From: Dictyobacter arantiisoli
GTDB taxonomy: Bacteria; Chloroflexota; Ktedonobacteria; Ktedonobacterales; Ktedonobacteraceae
NCBI RefSeq assembly: GCF_008326305.1
Contig: NZ_BIXY01000012.1
Span: 38,307-102,306, forward strand
DNA length: 64,000 nucleotides
Direction: 5' to 3'
Shown here one piece after another: positions 45,496 to 55,083 of the stretch. Both the position numbers and the translations under genes were made by a program. How positions within the stretch are numbered: position 1 is the stretch's first letter; each line of letters opens with the position of its first letter. The notes under the pieces were generated by a model. It did no database searches. It saw only the letters and a program-made list of their open reading frames with translations, and had not been told where the DNA came from.

Positions 45496-46323
45496 ATGGA
45501 CCCACAGACGCAACTTATGGGACAAATTGCTCCATACGAACCGGAGCTGATTATCGCAGGCGTTTTTGTTCTCTTTATGCTGTTGCGGGTGACCCGCAAA
45601 GCATTGCGGCAGCGTGTAGATGCCTTTGGCTACTACACATTACGCGATAAAGGTTCCTTAATCTGGTTCTGGCTTAATGCACCGGGTGTCGTGATACATG
45701 AGTTGAGCCATGCAATCGTCGTGTTGCTATTTTCACCCTTTGGCTTTCGCATTACCAGCGTGACGCTCTTCCGTATCAAACCGATGGCACAACGTGGTCC
45801 CAATGGACGTATAATCCGTCGCAATGGCCCACAATCGCTACAACTGGGTGAAGTCCAGTATGTGCGGCCTCAGGGACGCTTGATGAGCTATATAGGAGAT
45901 GGCTTTAGCGGTGTTGCACCACTCTTTGGAGGAATTGCCGCTTTTATTTTCCTGTACTGGATCGCTACTGGCTATAACATCTGGGACGTACCATTCAGCG
46001 TTACCCATCAACAATGGCAGATTACACGACCAGGCTGGCCGCTGTGGACACTGATTTTCGCACCTTACCTCATTCTCACTGTCACCTCAGAACTCTGGCC
46101 CAGCCATCAAGATTGGATCGGAGCACGCTGGTTCGTGATGGGAATGCTGCTTTTGCTTACTGGTCTTCTCTTCGCCATCTGGTATTTTAAACGTTTCGAT
46201 GAACTACTCACTATCTCGACCATGGTCGCCTCGCATATAGACTTTGCACTCAGTATCCTCCTCGTGCTCGATCTCATATTTGTCGTGATAGCCGAAGGAC
46301 TCGTACGCCTCGTACAGCTTTGA
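45496..46323 (+). CDS. M50-like integral membrane metalloprotease
   Basis: The 275-residue membrane protein has an HELSH zinc motif (GVVIHELSHAIVV, about residue 69) within its second helix, a typical site-2-protease layout. The fifth hydrophobic region is followed by SELWPSHQDWIGARW (about 200), whose Asp may be the third zinc ligand. The family is not firmly named. The role could be intramembrane cleavage or a metal-dependent membrane enzyme. Plus-strand convergence with maf is spanned by a 42-bp hairpin. Confidence 0.7.
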   Translation: MDPQTQLMGQIAPYEPELIIAGVFVLFMLLRVTRKALRQRVDAFGYYTLRDKGSLIWFWLNAPGVVIHELSHAIVVLLFSPFGFRITSVTLFRIKPMAQRGPNGRIIRRNGPQSLQLGEVQYVRPQGRLMSYIGDGFSGVAPLFGGIAAFIFLYWIATGYNIWDVPFSVTHQQWQITRPGWPLWTLIFAPYLILTVTSELWPSHQDWIGARWFVMGMLLLLTGLLFAIWYFKRFDELLTISTMVASHIDFALSILLVLDLIFVVIAEGLVRLVQL

Positions 46324-46329
46324 ACCACC

Positions 46330-46475
46330 TTCGCACATGATTTTTCGCGCCCAAGGCGCTCAAACAGTATATATTATTTGTGGCATAAAACGTTCGAAGA
46401 ACGTTTTATGCCACAAATAATATATACTGTTTGAGCGCCTGCCTACAAGCCGACAGAATGGGTCCGATGGGGATA
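46330..46475. repeat. Long-hairpin intergenic repeat, copy D
   Basis: This is the longest stem of the family: 42 perfect pairs (46354-46395 with 46399-46440) closed by GAA. The stem takes in the small palindrome GCGCC-CAA-GGCGC. It lies between the convergent M50-like and maf genes and would extrude as a cruciform or fold as a very stable RNA in either transcript. The flanking bases (TTGTAGGC-type block) resemble copies B and E. Confidence 0.8.
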
Positions 46476-46490
46476 ATCGGATACATGCTA

Positions 46491-47153
46491 TCAGGATTGC
46501 GCCGAGATGTGGCAGCGAGCAGACCATGGACAGGCGGTATCCTCACAGCCGGTCGAAACAGGTTGTACATCAAAGCTTGCCAGCAGGTGTGTCAGCGTAC
46601 AGAGTGGCAGGCCAACGACGTTATAGTAGCAGCCGTCGATGCTTTCAGTAGGCTGAAATTCAGCATGCTGAATCCCATAGGCTCCCGCTTTATCCAGGGG
46701 ATCTCCGCTGGCAATGTAGGCATTGATCTCATCATCGCTATAGGGGCGCATCAGAACTGGAGTGCTGCAACTCGCGCCTTGCATTTGTAGCTGACCATCC
46801 ACCAGTCGACTCACCACAACTCCCGTGACGACGCGATGCCAGCGCCCACGTAAGGAACTTAGAAGCTCAAAGGCGTGCGCGGCATCCCTTGGCTTTCCCA
46901 GGACCTGATCATCCAACAGGACTGTGGTATCGGCGGTCACGACCAGTTGATCAGCGGTTTCAGGCAAGGAGAACATCATCAAAGCTTTGTAAGCAGCGGT
47001 CCACTGGGCCAGACCATCGTTGGGACCTTTATATTGTGCCTGTGCGGCATCTTCATCACCTGGAGAGACTGCCACGGTATAAGGTAGACCAAGTTTGGCT
47101 AATATTTGCCTCCGACGTGGCGATGCGGAGGCCAGTAGTAATGGCGTCGTCAT
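46491..47153 (-). CDS. maf: Maf-family nucleoside triphosphate pyrophosphatase
   Basis: The 220-residue protein begins LLLASASPRRRQIL (the SASPRR site), has catalytic Asp 75 in VVTADTTVLL, LGKPRD, DPLDKAGAYGIQ and CYYNVVGLPL. Maf proteins hydrolyse dTTP/UTP or modified nucleotides as a house-cleaning function. A Cys-rich C-terminal tail (GCEDTACPWSARCHISAQS) extends beyond the family core. Its ATG overlaps the methyltransferase stop by four bases (ATGA). Confidence 0.92.
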   Translation of the reverse strand: MTTPLLLASASPRRRQILAKLGLPYTVAVSPGDEDAAQAQYKGPNDGLAQWTAAYKALMMFSLPETADQLVVTADTTVLLDDQVLGKPRDAAHAFELLSSLRGRWHRVVTGVVVSRLVDGQLQMQGASCSTPVLMRPYSDDEINAYIASGDPLDKAGAYGIQHAEFQPTESIDGCYYNVVGLPLCTLTHLLASFDVQPVSTGCEDTACPWSARCHISAQS

Positions 47154-48454
47154 GACTCAATACGCTCCAATACAGCAACATTCTCAATATGTGCGGTCTG
47201 CGGAAACATATCCAATGGCTGTACCGAGCGCAGGCGATAGGCCGAATGCTCATGACAGAGGATATTCAGATCGCGTGCCAGTGTGGATGGATCACAGGAT
47301 ACATAGACAATACGCGCCACGGGATGCTGGATCAAGGCATCCAGCACAATGGGCATACAACCTGCACGAGGAGGATCGATGACAAAACCATCAATCTGCG
47401 CCGAGAGGCTGGGGAGCATATCTTCTACCTTACCTTTGAGGATTTCGACGTGCTCGACATCCCGCATATTCCACCGGGCATCTTTAATCGCGCTGGCCGA
47501 CTCTTCAATCGCGATGACCTTACCCACATGCGGGGCCAGCAGGGCCGCAAAGGTACCCACACCACAATAGGCATCCACCACCGTCATATTTTTGGCTTGC
47601 TCGGTGGATTGATCCAGCAGTAAGCCCTCTAAGACCATCTGAGCCATCTTTTCGGCCTGCGGAATATTTGTCTGGAAGAAAGAGCTAGGACGGATACGAA
47701 AGGTCTGTCCACCCAGAACCTCATCCATGGTCTCGTCCTGAATTGCGATCCCGGCCTCGGCCAACTCCTGAGTTACCTCTGGCGTTTGTGCTGGCTGAAT
47801 CAGCATTTGATTGTTGGCGGTCGCGGTACGGATCAGAACCTGCGGGCGGGGATTTTCATGGCGATTAACGATGGCTAAGGCCCGATTAATCTGCTCATGA
47901 GCGATAGGACATTCCGCCAGAGGCAGGACCCTCCGTAGACCCCGCTCCGTCAGGCCAGCCAGTCCCTCGCGGTTCACTGAGAAACGCATATGATTGCGAT
48001 AATGCCAGGGAACATCACAGGGAACGGTATCCAGCAGAGGTGGATCGACAAAACCACCCACATCCTGTAGCAGTTGGAGTACGACATCGCGTTTCCAGAT
48101 GAGTTGGTCGGCATAACTTAGATGTTGTACCTGACAACCTCCACAGGTTCCAAAGACAGGGCAGGAGGCGGTCACCCGCAACGGGGATGGCGTGTGGATC
48201 TCAGTGATCCAGGTACGCGGTGGGCGCGACTTCCAATGGCGGCGTCTATGACCCGGACGAGGCTTTTGTGGAGCCTCGACCGCAATCGTTACACGTTCGC
48301 CAGGGAGTCCTGCTGGAACCTGAAGCGTGCGCGTCACAGACTCGCCCGCCTCATTTAGTTCCGTAATCTCTACTATAGCGTGCCCTTCACGCGAGAGGGC
48401 ACCCAGTTCAACAGTATGGTAGGTAATGGTACGTTCTTCTTGTATCTGTGTCAT
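47150..48454 (-). CDS. RNA m5U methyltransferase, RlmCD/RumA family
   Basis: The 434-residue protein has a TRAM-like N terminus, three iron-sulfur-type cysteines in CPVFGTCGGCQ (98, 104, 107) with a fourth at 182, and a C-terminal SAM-dependent methyltransferase core. The core carries VDAYCGVGTFAALLA and the catalytic cysteine loop YVSCDPSTLARDL. Such enzymes methylate uridines in 23S rRNA or tRNA. Its ends overlap maf (downstream) and the TPR gene (upstream) by four bases each, so translation is coupled through all three genes. Confidence 0.9.
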   Translation of the reverse strand: MTQIQEERTITYHTVELGALSREGHAIVEITELNEAGESVTRTLQVPAGLPGERVTIAVEAPQKPRPGHRRRHWKSRPPRTWITEIHTPSPLRVTASCPVFGTCGGCQVQHLSYADQLIWKRDVVLQLLQDVGGFVDPPLLDTVPCDVPWHYRNHMRFSVNREGLAGLTERGLRRVLPLAECPIAHEQINRALAIVNRHENPRPQVLIRTATANNQMLIQPAQTPEVTQELAEAGIAIQDETMDEVLGGQTFRIRPSSFFQTNIPQAEKMAQMVLEGLLLDQSTEQAKNMTVVDAYCGVGTFAALLAPHVGKVIAIEESASAIKDARWNMRDVEHVEILKGKVEDMLPSLSAQIDGFVIDPPRAGCMPIVLDALIQHPVARIVYVSCDPSTLARDLNILCHEHSAYRLRSVQPLDMFPQTAHIENVAVLERIES

Positions 48455-50505
48455 CTTTTCTTTGCTTTGTGTTGTTTTTGTTTCTGTTTTTGCTTCTGAT
48501 TAGGCTTATTGCCGGATGGTCGATGCTGCTTCATTTCAGCATTGTAGCGTTGTCGTACCTCATGTACAAACTCATCTTCCTCATCCAGCGACTCAGCCTG
48601 TGTCAAAGCGCGGTTCGCACTACGAAAATCGTTGGTACTCATATATACCAGGGCCAGAGTAGCATACATATCGGGCGCATCGGAGTTCACATCGACGCCT
48701 TCACGCGCAATCGAGAGCGCCTGCTGGACATCATCCTGTACCAGATAGAGACTGGCTAACTCCGTATAAGCCTCGGTCAACAACGGTTGCAATTCGATAC
48801 TATGCTTCAACGCCTCAATAGCCTCTTTGTAGTGATGCAGGCGATGCTGAAGATAGCCGATGCGATACCAGACCTGCTCATCTTCCGGTGAGCGATGGGA
48901 CAAATGCTGGAAATGTTGCAACGCCGCTTCATGATCATCCCGCTGCATCGCAATCTCGGCCAGACCCATCAAAACATCTACCTGATCATCCTCACTCAAT
49001 GGACCCCGCTGCGCCTTGATCAGATAAGATTCGGCCTCATCCAGATCCTGTTCGTTTTGAATAAGAATGGTCGCCAGCAAAATCTGATTTTCTACACTCT
49101 CATCAGCGGCAACGGCCTGGCGGATGGTAGGTACAACCAGGGACAGGAAACGCTCTTCAGACTCATGATCATCCCGATTATGATACTCGGCAGCCAGAGC
49201 ATGATAACTAAAAGCCAGATTCCGCAGGGCGCTGCCACGCTCTTCCGGCACATGCTCGACAAACTGCTGTGCATAGAGCGCCGCACGCTCAATATCCATA
49301 ATCGAGCCAGCCAGGTCAAAGGCTTCTTTGTAGAATTCGGGATAAAGTTTGGGATCATGCGCGAACAGGGCATCATAGTAATGCAACTGCTTGGTAACCA
49401 GCCGGATCACCGTATCCATTTGACCGAGCGCGCCAGCCAGGTCCTCGTCGTCCTCATCATCCTCATCTTCATCCTCGTCGTCCTCATCGTCATCCTCATC
49501 GTCATCGTCTGGTTCATCAACATCGGCGTCGACGACATTGGGGATTTCAGGCTCTTCTTCGATGATCGCAGCGGTGCCTTCCTCGCTCTCTTTGGCAATC
49601 TGCTCGTCGATCTCATGGATCATCTCAACAATGGTTGCATCGTCCAACGTCAGGATCTCGGCTGCGGTATTGCTGATATCTTGAATGAGCCACTGTTCCC
49701 CTTCCTGAGCCACGGTAAAGCCCAATAAGAACCAGCTGCGACCAGTACCTTCGAAGGTCAGGGTTGGCTGTGGACACTCAGGCAGAGTAGCAGAGCCAGG
49801 CTGAATGACAAGTGAGAAAGCAGCCTCAATGATTCTGGGAGACGAAGTATTCGCATCGTCATCTTCTGCAGCAGGATGAACAAAGGCAAGCAGAAAATTA
49901 TTCACTTGCGCCTGAGAAGCCCAGGCCTCACGACTCTCCGCCCAATCCGCCTCGGACTGATGATTGCGCACAGAGCTTTGCGATGCCAGGGAGGTAGCGG
50001 CAACTGTATAATTGCCTTCACCCCAGGCATCGAGAAAATCAGAGACGACAGCCGCATATGCAGGCCCTTTTAGCAGCGTTTCCGCATCCTCAAAAAAAGA
50101 TTTCAGGCTTGCGAAGAAAGGATCTTCGCTGTCATCTACCTCTAGATCTACGGCGCGCTCAAGCGCCTCAGTCAGCGTTAGAGTGCTGGGAAGAGTCCAT
50201 TCAGCATAGACATCCTTGCCCTCTAGTTGGATCAGGCGTCGACGTGCTTCTTTACGCACCTCTTTGTCCGGGCTCAAGGTGTGCAATGCCTGCACCACAT
50301 CAGCAGCTTCAACCGTATTCTCTTTCCCCATAGCCTTGATAAAGGCGATCTGCTCCTCAACAGGCTGGTTTTGGATCGGCTCCAATGCAGCATTCGTCTG
50401 CGCCAGATCCTTGCTGATCTTCAATTGCTGGGCAATAGTATGATAGTTTTGTACGAGAGACGTGGCATTATCCTGACTATGCGTTCGTGATTCATGGTCT
50501 GCCAT
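48451..50505 (-). CDS. HEAT/TPR protein with acidic linker
   Basis: The 684-residue protein has a HEAT-like N-terminal region (about 20-95). A middle block of about 130-270 may be an NTF2-like fold (WGEGNYTVAATSLASQSS). A strongly acidic linker near 335-365 (runs of Asp/Glu) is followed by TPR units to about residue 655 and a Lys/Gln tail (QKQKQKQKQHKAKKR). It is a paralogue of the next gene upstream. Both share QLKIS/QLHKSEDxAQ and EVRKEARRxLxxLEG in the N-terminal part. It lies directly before the rRNA methyltransferase and may act on ribosome or RNA-bound partners, but this is inference. Confidence 0.75.
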   Translation of the reverse strand: MADHESRTHSQDNATSLVQNYHTIAQQLKISKDLAQTNAALEPIQNQPVEEQIAFIKAMGKENTVEAADVVQALHTLSPDKEVRKEARRRLIQLEGKDVYAEWTLPSTLTLTEALERAVDLEVDDSEDPFFASLKSFFEDAETLLKGPAYAAVVSDFLDAWGEGNYTVAATSLASQSSVRNHQSEADWAESREAWASQAQVNNFLLAFVHPAAEDDDANTSSPRIIEAAFSLVIQPGSATLPECPQPTLTFEGTGRSWFLLGFTVAQEGEQWLIQDISNTAAEILTLDDATIVEMIHEIDEQIAKESEEGTAAIIEEEPEIPNVVDADVDEPDDDDEDDDEDDEDEDEDDEDDEDLAGALGQMDTVIRLVTKQLHYYDALFAHDPKLYPEFYKEAFDLAGSIMDIERAALYAQQFVEHVPEERGSALRNLAFSYHALAAEYHNRDDHESEERFLSLVVPTIRQAVAADESVENQILLATILIQNEQDLDEAESYLIKAQRGPLSEDDQVDVLMGLAEIAMQRDDHEAALQHFQHLSHRSPEDEQVWYRIGYLQHRLHHYKEAIEALKHSIELQPLLTEAYTELASLYLVQDDVQQALSIAREGVDVNSDAPDMYATLALVYMSTNDFRSANRALTQAESLDEEDEFVHEVRQRYNAEMKQHRPSGNKPNQKQKQKQKQHKAKKR

Positions 50506-50543
50506 GATAATAATCCTTTCCCATCCACATGTGAGCCTTCAGG

Positions 50544-52781
50544 CTACACACGTTTACGTCCACCAGCGAAAATTTGTTGGCGCACGGCCATAATAAAATC
50601 AGAATCGGGCTCCAAGCTCTCAGCCTCTTCGAGCTGTTTCACTGCCTGACGATGGTCTCCTTTTTCCTCCAACACTGAAGCGAACAAGGCATGCAGATAA
50701 GCAGCATCGGGATAGCGTCGAATAGCATCCTGAAGCAGGGTTTGCGCTCTGGTGATCTCGCCACGCTGAGCATAGAGAGCAGTCAACTCGCTATAGATGC
50801 GTATGTCACTGCTTTCCGTCTGCAAGGCGCGCTCATAATATGTTTCGGCCTCCTCAAGGCGTCCCAGTAAGCGATGGGTAAAGCCAAGACTAAACCAGAC
50901 ACCTGGATATGCAGGATTGAGCTCAGAGACACGTTTAAAGTGCGCGAGGGCATCCTCAAAATGCTCTTCACGCATTGCGATATTGGCCAGCCCGGCCTCA
51001 ATAGAGTCTTCAATCGCTGGATCGTTTGGCTGGCCGATTGATAGTTCCCGGGCATTCAGAAATTCTTGTTGAGCTTCCACATTCTGCTCAATACTCACCA
51101 ACAATTCACCCAGCAGGGTATGGCTCAGGGCGCTATCATTGACACGACAGGCCTCCCGCAATGTCTCCTCAGCACGCTGGAGGAGCTTTTGACGACGCTC
51201 AATAAAGGATGCCCCTTCAAATTTATGGGCCAGCTCTGCCATTGTCGCACCCAGCCGCCGTAAGTTTTCGGCAGCAGCATCTGGGAAACGTTGCACGAGA
51301 CGCTCCAGATAGACCATTGTGCGCTCCGAATTTCCCGTCAGCACTGAATGATCATAAGCATGATCATAGGCCTCCCGATCCTGTGCCAGATGGACCAACA
51401 ATGCATCATCGAAATGGAGAAGCTCACCCAGACGCCAGGATATTTCCTCGATAAAGTTTTCTGGATCCTGGGCATGCTGTTGAATGCCTTCTTCAAGCGC
51501 GAACTCATAATCCTTCACGCGCTTTTGCAACTCTTGCACCGAAAGTCCCTGCAGCGCCGCGCCTTCATCCTTCAACTGTTGAATGCGCCAGGAGTTCTGC
51601 TCTTGCACCAGTGTACAGTTCGTCCAGAACCAATGGCGTCCAGTTGTTTTATTGATCGCAGTTCCCATAGGCATCTCATGCAAAGTACCACTCAGGGGCG
51701 TTTCAAGTAGTTCCAGCGACCAACCAATTTCTAATTCTTTTTTTGTAATAGGACGGCTTTTCGTCACTGAGTCAGGTACCCATAGTGTGCTCTGAACAGG
51801 CTTAAGCTCGCGCACAAAACCCAGTTCCAGGCGTGCCGGATGCGCCTCGTCAAACCAGGCACGATGCAATTGAATCCACTCGTCGCGTGACAGATCAGCG
51901 CGCACAGGACTCGCCTCTGCCAGGAGATCATTGGCCAATCCATAATCACCAAACGACCAGCCGCCGATGAAATTAACCGCTACTTCCTGCTCTGCCATAT
52001 CGTGAGCAATGAAACGCTGTCCATTATCCACACCAGGATCGTCCACCTGCAAGATGAATGTATTGATCAGCGGCAACAGGGCTCGATAATCCTCATTGAG
52101 TTTCGTATGATGCCATTCATGGACCGAGAGCGCCTCTTCAAGCAGACGCTTTGCCTCAGCCAGTGAGCAGGGAGTCGTCTCGATGTCTCCCCCGAGGTTA
52201 TGAGCAGCCATCTCGTGTAGCTCCTCACCAGCCTTGCGCTTCGTCAGGATAGATGAAAAGGCCTCCTTAACACCAACTTCCCAGAAATCGAGTAAGAAGC
52301 CGATGATACGAACCTCATTATAGTCGAACCCCTGCTCCCAGGCTAGCGTCACCTGTACCTCTCCCTCTTCACGGGATTGGGTGGCAATGCCTTTCCAGAA
52401 ACGGGGGGGATTCGCCGTCGCAAGCTGGACCGCAGGAGCCTGCGTGCCAGGGGCTTTCCAATGCGGAAACGTCTTTGATCCTTCCAGACGTAACAGACCA
52501 CGACGTGCCTCTTTGCGTACCTCTTTCAATGGATGAACAGCATTCACCGCCACCAGAATATCCGCAGCATCCGAGCGATTCGTCTTTGCCAGCGCTTTGA
52601 GCAAGGCTACCTGTGCCGACTCGGATAATGTCGTAATAGCAGCAAGCGCCGTCTCAATCTGTGCTTGATCCTCGCTTTTATGCAGCTGCTGTGCGATCTC
52701 CGGATAGTGTGAAAACAATTCTTCTGTTTGAATTGTCTCCTCGGGCGAAAGTTCTATCGTAATATCTTTTTTCGATGACAT
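50544..52781 (-). CDS. HEAT/TPR protein, paralogue of the downstream gene
   Basis: The 745-residue protein has the same N-terminal HEAT-like block as the next gene (QLHKSEDQAQIETALAA, EVRKEARRGLLRLEG near 85). A middle block with WSFGDYGLANDLLAEASPVR may be NTF2-like, and TPR units (YPGVWFSLGFTHRLLGRLEEA, DIRIYSELTALYAQRGEITRA) run to the C terminus. There is no signal peptide or membrane helix. It is the first gene of a probable four-gene unit ending in maf, with a 38-base gap to the next gene. No catalytic motif is seen. Confidence 0.75.
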   Translation of the reverse strand: MSSKKDITIELSPEETIQTEELFSHYPEIAQQLHKSEDQAQIETALAAITTLSESAQVALLKALAKTNRSDAADILVAVNAVHPLKEVRKEARRGLLRLEGSKTFPHWKAPGTQAPAVQLATANPPRFWKGIATQSREEGEVQVTLAWEQGFDYNEVRIIGFLLDFWEVGVKEAFSSILTKRKAGEELHEMAAHNLGGDIETTPCSLAEAKRLLEEALSVHEWHHTKLNEDYRALLPLINTFILQVDDPGVDNGQRFIAHDMAEQEVAVNFIGGWSFGDYGLANDLLAEASPVRADLSRDEWIQLHRAWFDEAHPARLELGFVRELKPVQSTLWVPDSVTKSRPITKKELEIGWSLELLETPLSGTLHEMPMGTAINKTTGRHWFWTNCTLVQEQNSWRIQQLKDEGAALQGLSVQELQKRVKDYEFALEEGIQQHAQDPENFIEEISWRLGELLHFDDALLVHLAQDREAYDHAYDHSVLTGNSERTMVYLERLVQRFPDAAAENLRRLGATMAELAHKFEGASFIERRQKLLQRAEETLREACRVNDSALSHTLLGELLVSIEQNVEAQQEFLNARELSIGQPNDPAIEDSIEAGLANIAMREEHFEDALAHFKRVSELNPAYPGVWFSLGFTHRLLGRLEEAETYYERALQTESSDIRIYSELTALYAQRGEITRAQTLLQDAIRRYPDAAYLHALFASVLEEKGDHRQAVKQLEEAESLEPDSDFIMAVRQQIFAGGRKRV

Positions 52782-53124
52782 TGTAGCTCAATACTCCTAA
52801 CTTCAACGCTCTATCCTGTGGATTGTACCACGAAGCCACTCAAGAGTCGAGATAGGTCAACACACGCAAAAACATAATGACTACCAGTCTCTGGCTTCTT
52901 AAGCACAGAAATAGCGCTATTCTCACTAGTAGCGGTGAGATACCCTCTTTATTTCGAGGCTTGAAATGTATAAATTGCCTGCTAAGATAAAAGAGGAGGG
53001 TATAAAAGAAAGCACCTGAGAGAGATCTATCTGCATTCAATACATCTCTCAAGTGCTTTTTTTTTTTTGTATGGCACGGGATGATCCGTTTATGGCAGAC
53101 GCCAGATCTTCCCACGCTTCATTT
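52782..53124. other. Intergenic region with terminator
   Basis: The 343 bases contain the terminator described below and otherwise no recognised gene or repeat. The promoter of the HEAT/TPR operon must lie near the 52782 end. Confidence 0.5.
53009..53068. terminator. Hairpin terminator
   Basis: AAAGCACCTGAGAGAGAT pairs with ATCTCTCAAGTGCTTTT with a small bulge, followed by a run of twelve T. On the minus strand it lies just after the glycosyltransferase-like gene stop at 53125, with the long T run on the plus side, so it can stop transcription from both directions. Confidence 0.75.
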
Positions 53125-54651
53125 TTATACGCGTAAGGTTGTAGTTGCGGTGACCTGATGCGCGTTCTTGAACCGTAAGAACGAGAACGCCGATTGAGTG
53201 GCGGGCTTTATATGCGCGCCAAGCAGGATGAAAGTCGGAAAAACTATACAGTAAAAGTAGGATGAGAGGCTACGCCAGGCCAGGAAGAGTGGCATGACCG
53301 CCAGTAACATCGCTGCCTCAGGTCGTGCTCGGCAGATACGCCAGTACCAGACGTACGTGAGCGACATGCCCCCAAATTCAAGCCCCGAATAGATCCAGGA
53401 TGGGAAGTAGGGCAAGATGTGTGAGGTGCTCAGGGAAATAATACCAACACCCATAGGGAACATCGGATCGGCAATGGGAGCCATCACGCCCGCCAACCAG
53501 GAATGATAATCCCACATGATAAACGGCAGATTAATCGCCAGACCGATACCACCCGCGATCAAGAGACGTGGGAAGGTTTCTTTCCAACCATAGTGCTGGA
53601 TAACCATGATCAAGTAGAAGGGGACAAAGTACCAGGCAATCTGCTTGGTCGCCAGAGCCAGGCCCAGAAAGACCGCTGACCACCAACGTTGATCTCGTTT
53701 GAGCCAGCAGACGATTAAGAGTAGGGTATAAAATATGTCCAGATTTCCACCGATGGTTGAGGCCCACATCGGGATATTCGCTATCCCCAACACAAGTACC
53801 CAGGGCCGTAGCTCTGAGCGGACCGTTTTCCAGGCAATCAAGATAATCACCAGATAGGAGAGGATGTAGAAAGGTAGAACATTATAGTTCTGCGTCAGGA
53901 CAAAAGGTACCAGTGTCAGGAATGAGAGGGCGGGATAACTGACCTTGGCCTCAAACTCCGGTACATCACCCGTCTTCATCGATGTATTGAGGATCGATTG
54001 CAACTCTGACATACTGGGATAGTCGAGACGGTTGGCAAATTGTCCTTGCCGTAATGGAGTTGTGTAGTTCGGCGTAATGGAGAAGTGGTGAAACAACTCG
54101 GGTATATTTGAATCGCTATAGGGATTGCGTCCCTGTAGCAGTAACATGGCTGCATTGGTATCCAGTGAAGTGCCATCATTTGAGAACTGCGGAGCCGAGA
54201 AAGACGACATCACCCCATAGGTAAACTGAAGCACTCCCGCAGTAGTAAGCAGTAAGCAGAGAATCAGGACCAGACGCTGCCAGAGATGCGAGTGCTGGTA
54301 ATCGCGTGTGATTTGCGCTTGCTGTTTGGTAGATCGAGGACGTAAGGCCATCCAGAGAGCCCCAAAGCTACTCAGGACAAGCACAAATGGAGCAATGGGC
54401 AGGCTTGCAACATGAGGTATCTCAATGGCCGATTGTAGCAGTAACGCCACGCCAATCCAGGATACGCGATATTGCAGTTCAATGACAGGATGATGGGCAG
54501 ACGCTGCGTTTTCGGCAAAGAAAAATCTCATCCATCGATAATCAAAATGTTTTTTTTCTGCTTTTATAAAAGTATTCTGTGCTACTACAGATCGCTGTAC
54601 CATAGATTTGCGCTTTGCCCCATGCATAACGCGTGCTTTATCTCTGCCCAT
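53125..54651 (-). CDS. GT87/DUF2029-like polytopic membrane protein
   Basis: The 508-residue protein has about 11-12 hydrophobic helices. After the first helices, an extracytoplasmic loop carries DTNAAMLLLQGRNPYSDSN, the NPY-type motif of the GT-C/DUF2029 mannosyltransferase group. Later segments include GLALATKQIAWYFVPFYL. Such enzymes add mannose or arabinose from a lipid-linked donor to cell-envelope glycans. The ATG at 54651 has no clear ribosome site, so a later start (54603 or 54531) is possible. Classification is moderate. Confidence 0.75.
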   Translation of the reverse strand: MGRDKARVMHGAKRKSMVQRSVVAQNTFIKAEKKHFDYRWMRFFFAENAASAHHPVIELQYRVSWIGVALLLQSAIEIPHVASLPIAPFVLVLSSFGALWMALRPRSTKQQAQITRDYQHSHLWQRLVLILCLLLTTAGVLQFTYGVMSSFSAPQFSNDGTSLDTNAAMLLLQGRNPYSDSNIPELFHHFSITPNYTTPLRQGQFANRLDYPSMSELQSILNTSMKTGDVPEFEAKVSYPALSFLTLVPFVLTQNYNVLPFYILSYLVIILIAWKTVRSELRPWVLVLGIANIPMWASTIGGNLDIFYTLLLIVCWLKRDQRWWSAVFLGLALATKQIAWYFVPFYLIMVIQHYGWKETFPRLLIAGGIGLAINLPFIMWDYHSWLAGVMAPIADPMFPMGVGIISLSTSHILPYFPSWIYSGLEFGGMSLTYVWYWRICRARPEAAMLLAVMPLFLAWRSLSSYFYCIVFPTFILLGAHIKPATQSAFSFLRFKNAHQVTATTTLRV

Positions 54652-55083
54652 TCAGATCATCTATATATAACATTGCACGATTACATGATGAGTTTGAGGC
54701 GAGGCGCTTTTACCTCCCATCGAAGTACCGAGCATTCGAACGTATCAAAGTGTGTAATGGCATCCAATTACATCCATAGTGTACTCGGCCTTAATCTTAC
54801 AACGAAAGAAAAAGGGATTACGTCACAACTTGCGTGGTCAAGTTGTGAATTCGCAAGGGAAGAGTGAGATTGTGGCTCACTCTTCCCTTGCGTGCGTCGC
54901 TCTCCACAATCTCTGTGTATGAGTTTTCGCGCCTGCGGCGCTCAAAACAGTTTTTATTGTGTGGTGCAGGAAAGGTGCGCAACACTTTCCTGCACCACAC
55001 AATAAAAAAGGGTGCAGGCGCGGATGCGCCTGCCTGCAAGTGAGCAGCAAGTTCCCGATGGTGATGGGATTTTGGACACGTTG
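54652..55083. repeat. Long-hairpin intergenic repeat, copy E, with two extra hairpins
   Basis: A 24-bp stem (54951-54974 with 54985-55008) encloses ten bases. On the left is the small palindrome GCGCC-TGC-GGCGC inside GAGTTTTCGCG...GCTCAAAAC, and on the right a second palindrome GCAGGCGC...GCGCCTGC. The family flank CTTGCTGCTCAC (minus strand) is seen at about 55040. Two other perfect stems lie to the left: 54823-54832 with 54839-54848, and a 17-bp stem 54852-54868 with 54876-54892. The GNAT gene stop at 55084 is close to the right end. Confidence 0.75.

Noticed and set aside
54472..54867. Plus-strand ORF across the GT87-like start
   Set aside because: It overlaps the 5' end of the membrane protein gene and hairpins, has no family resemblance and no ribosome site.
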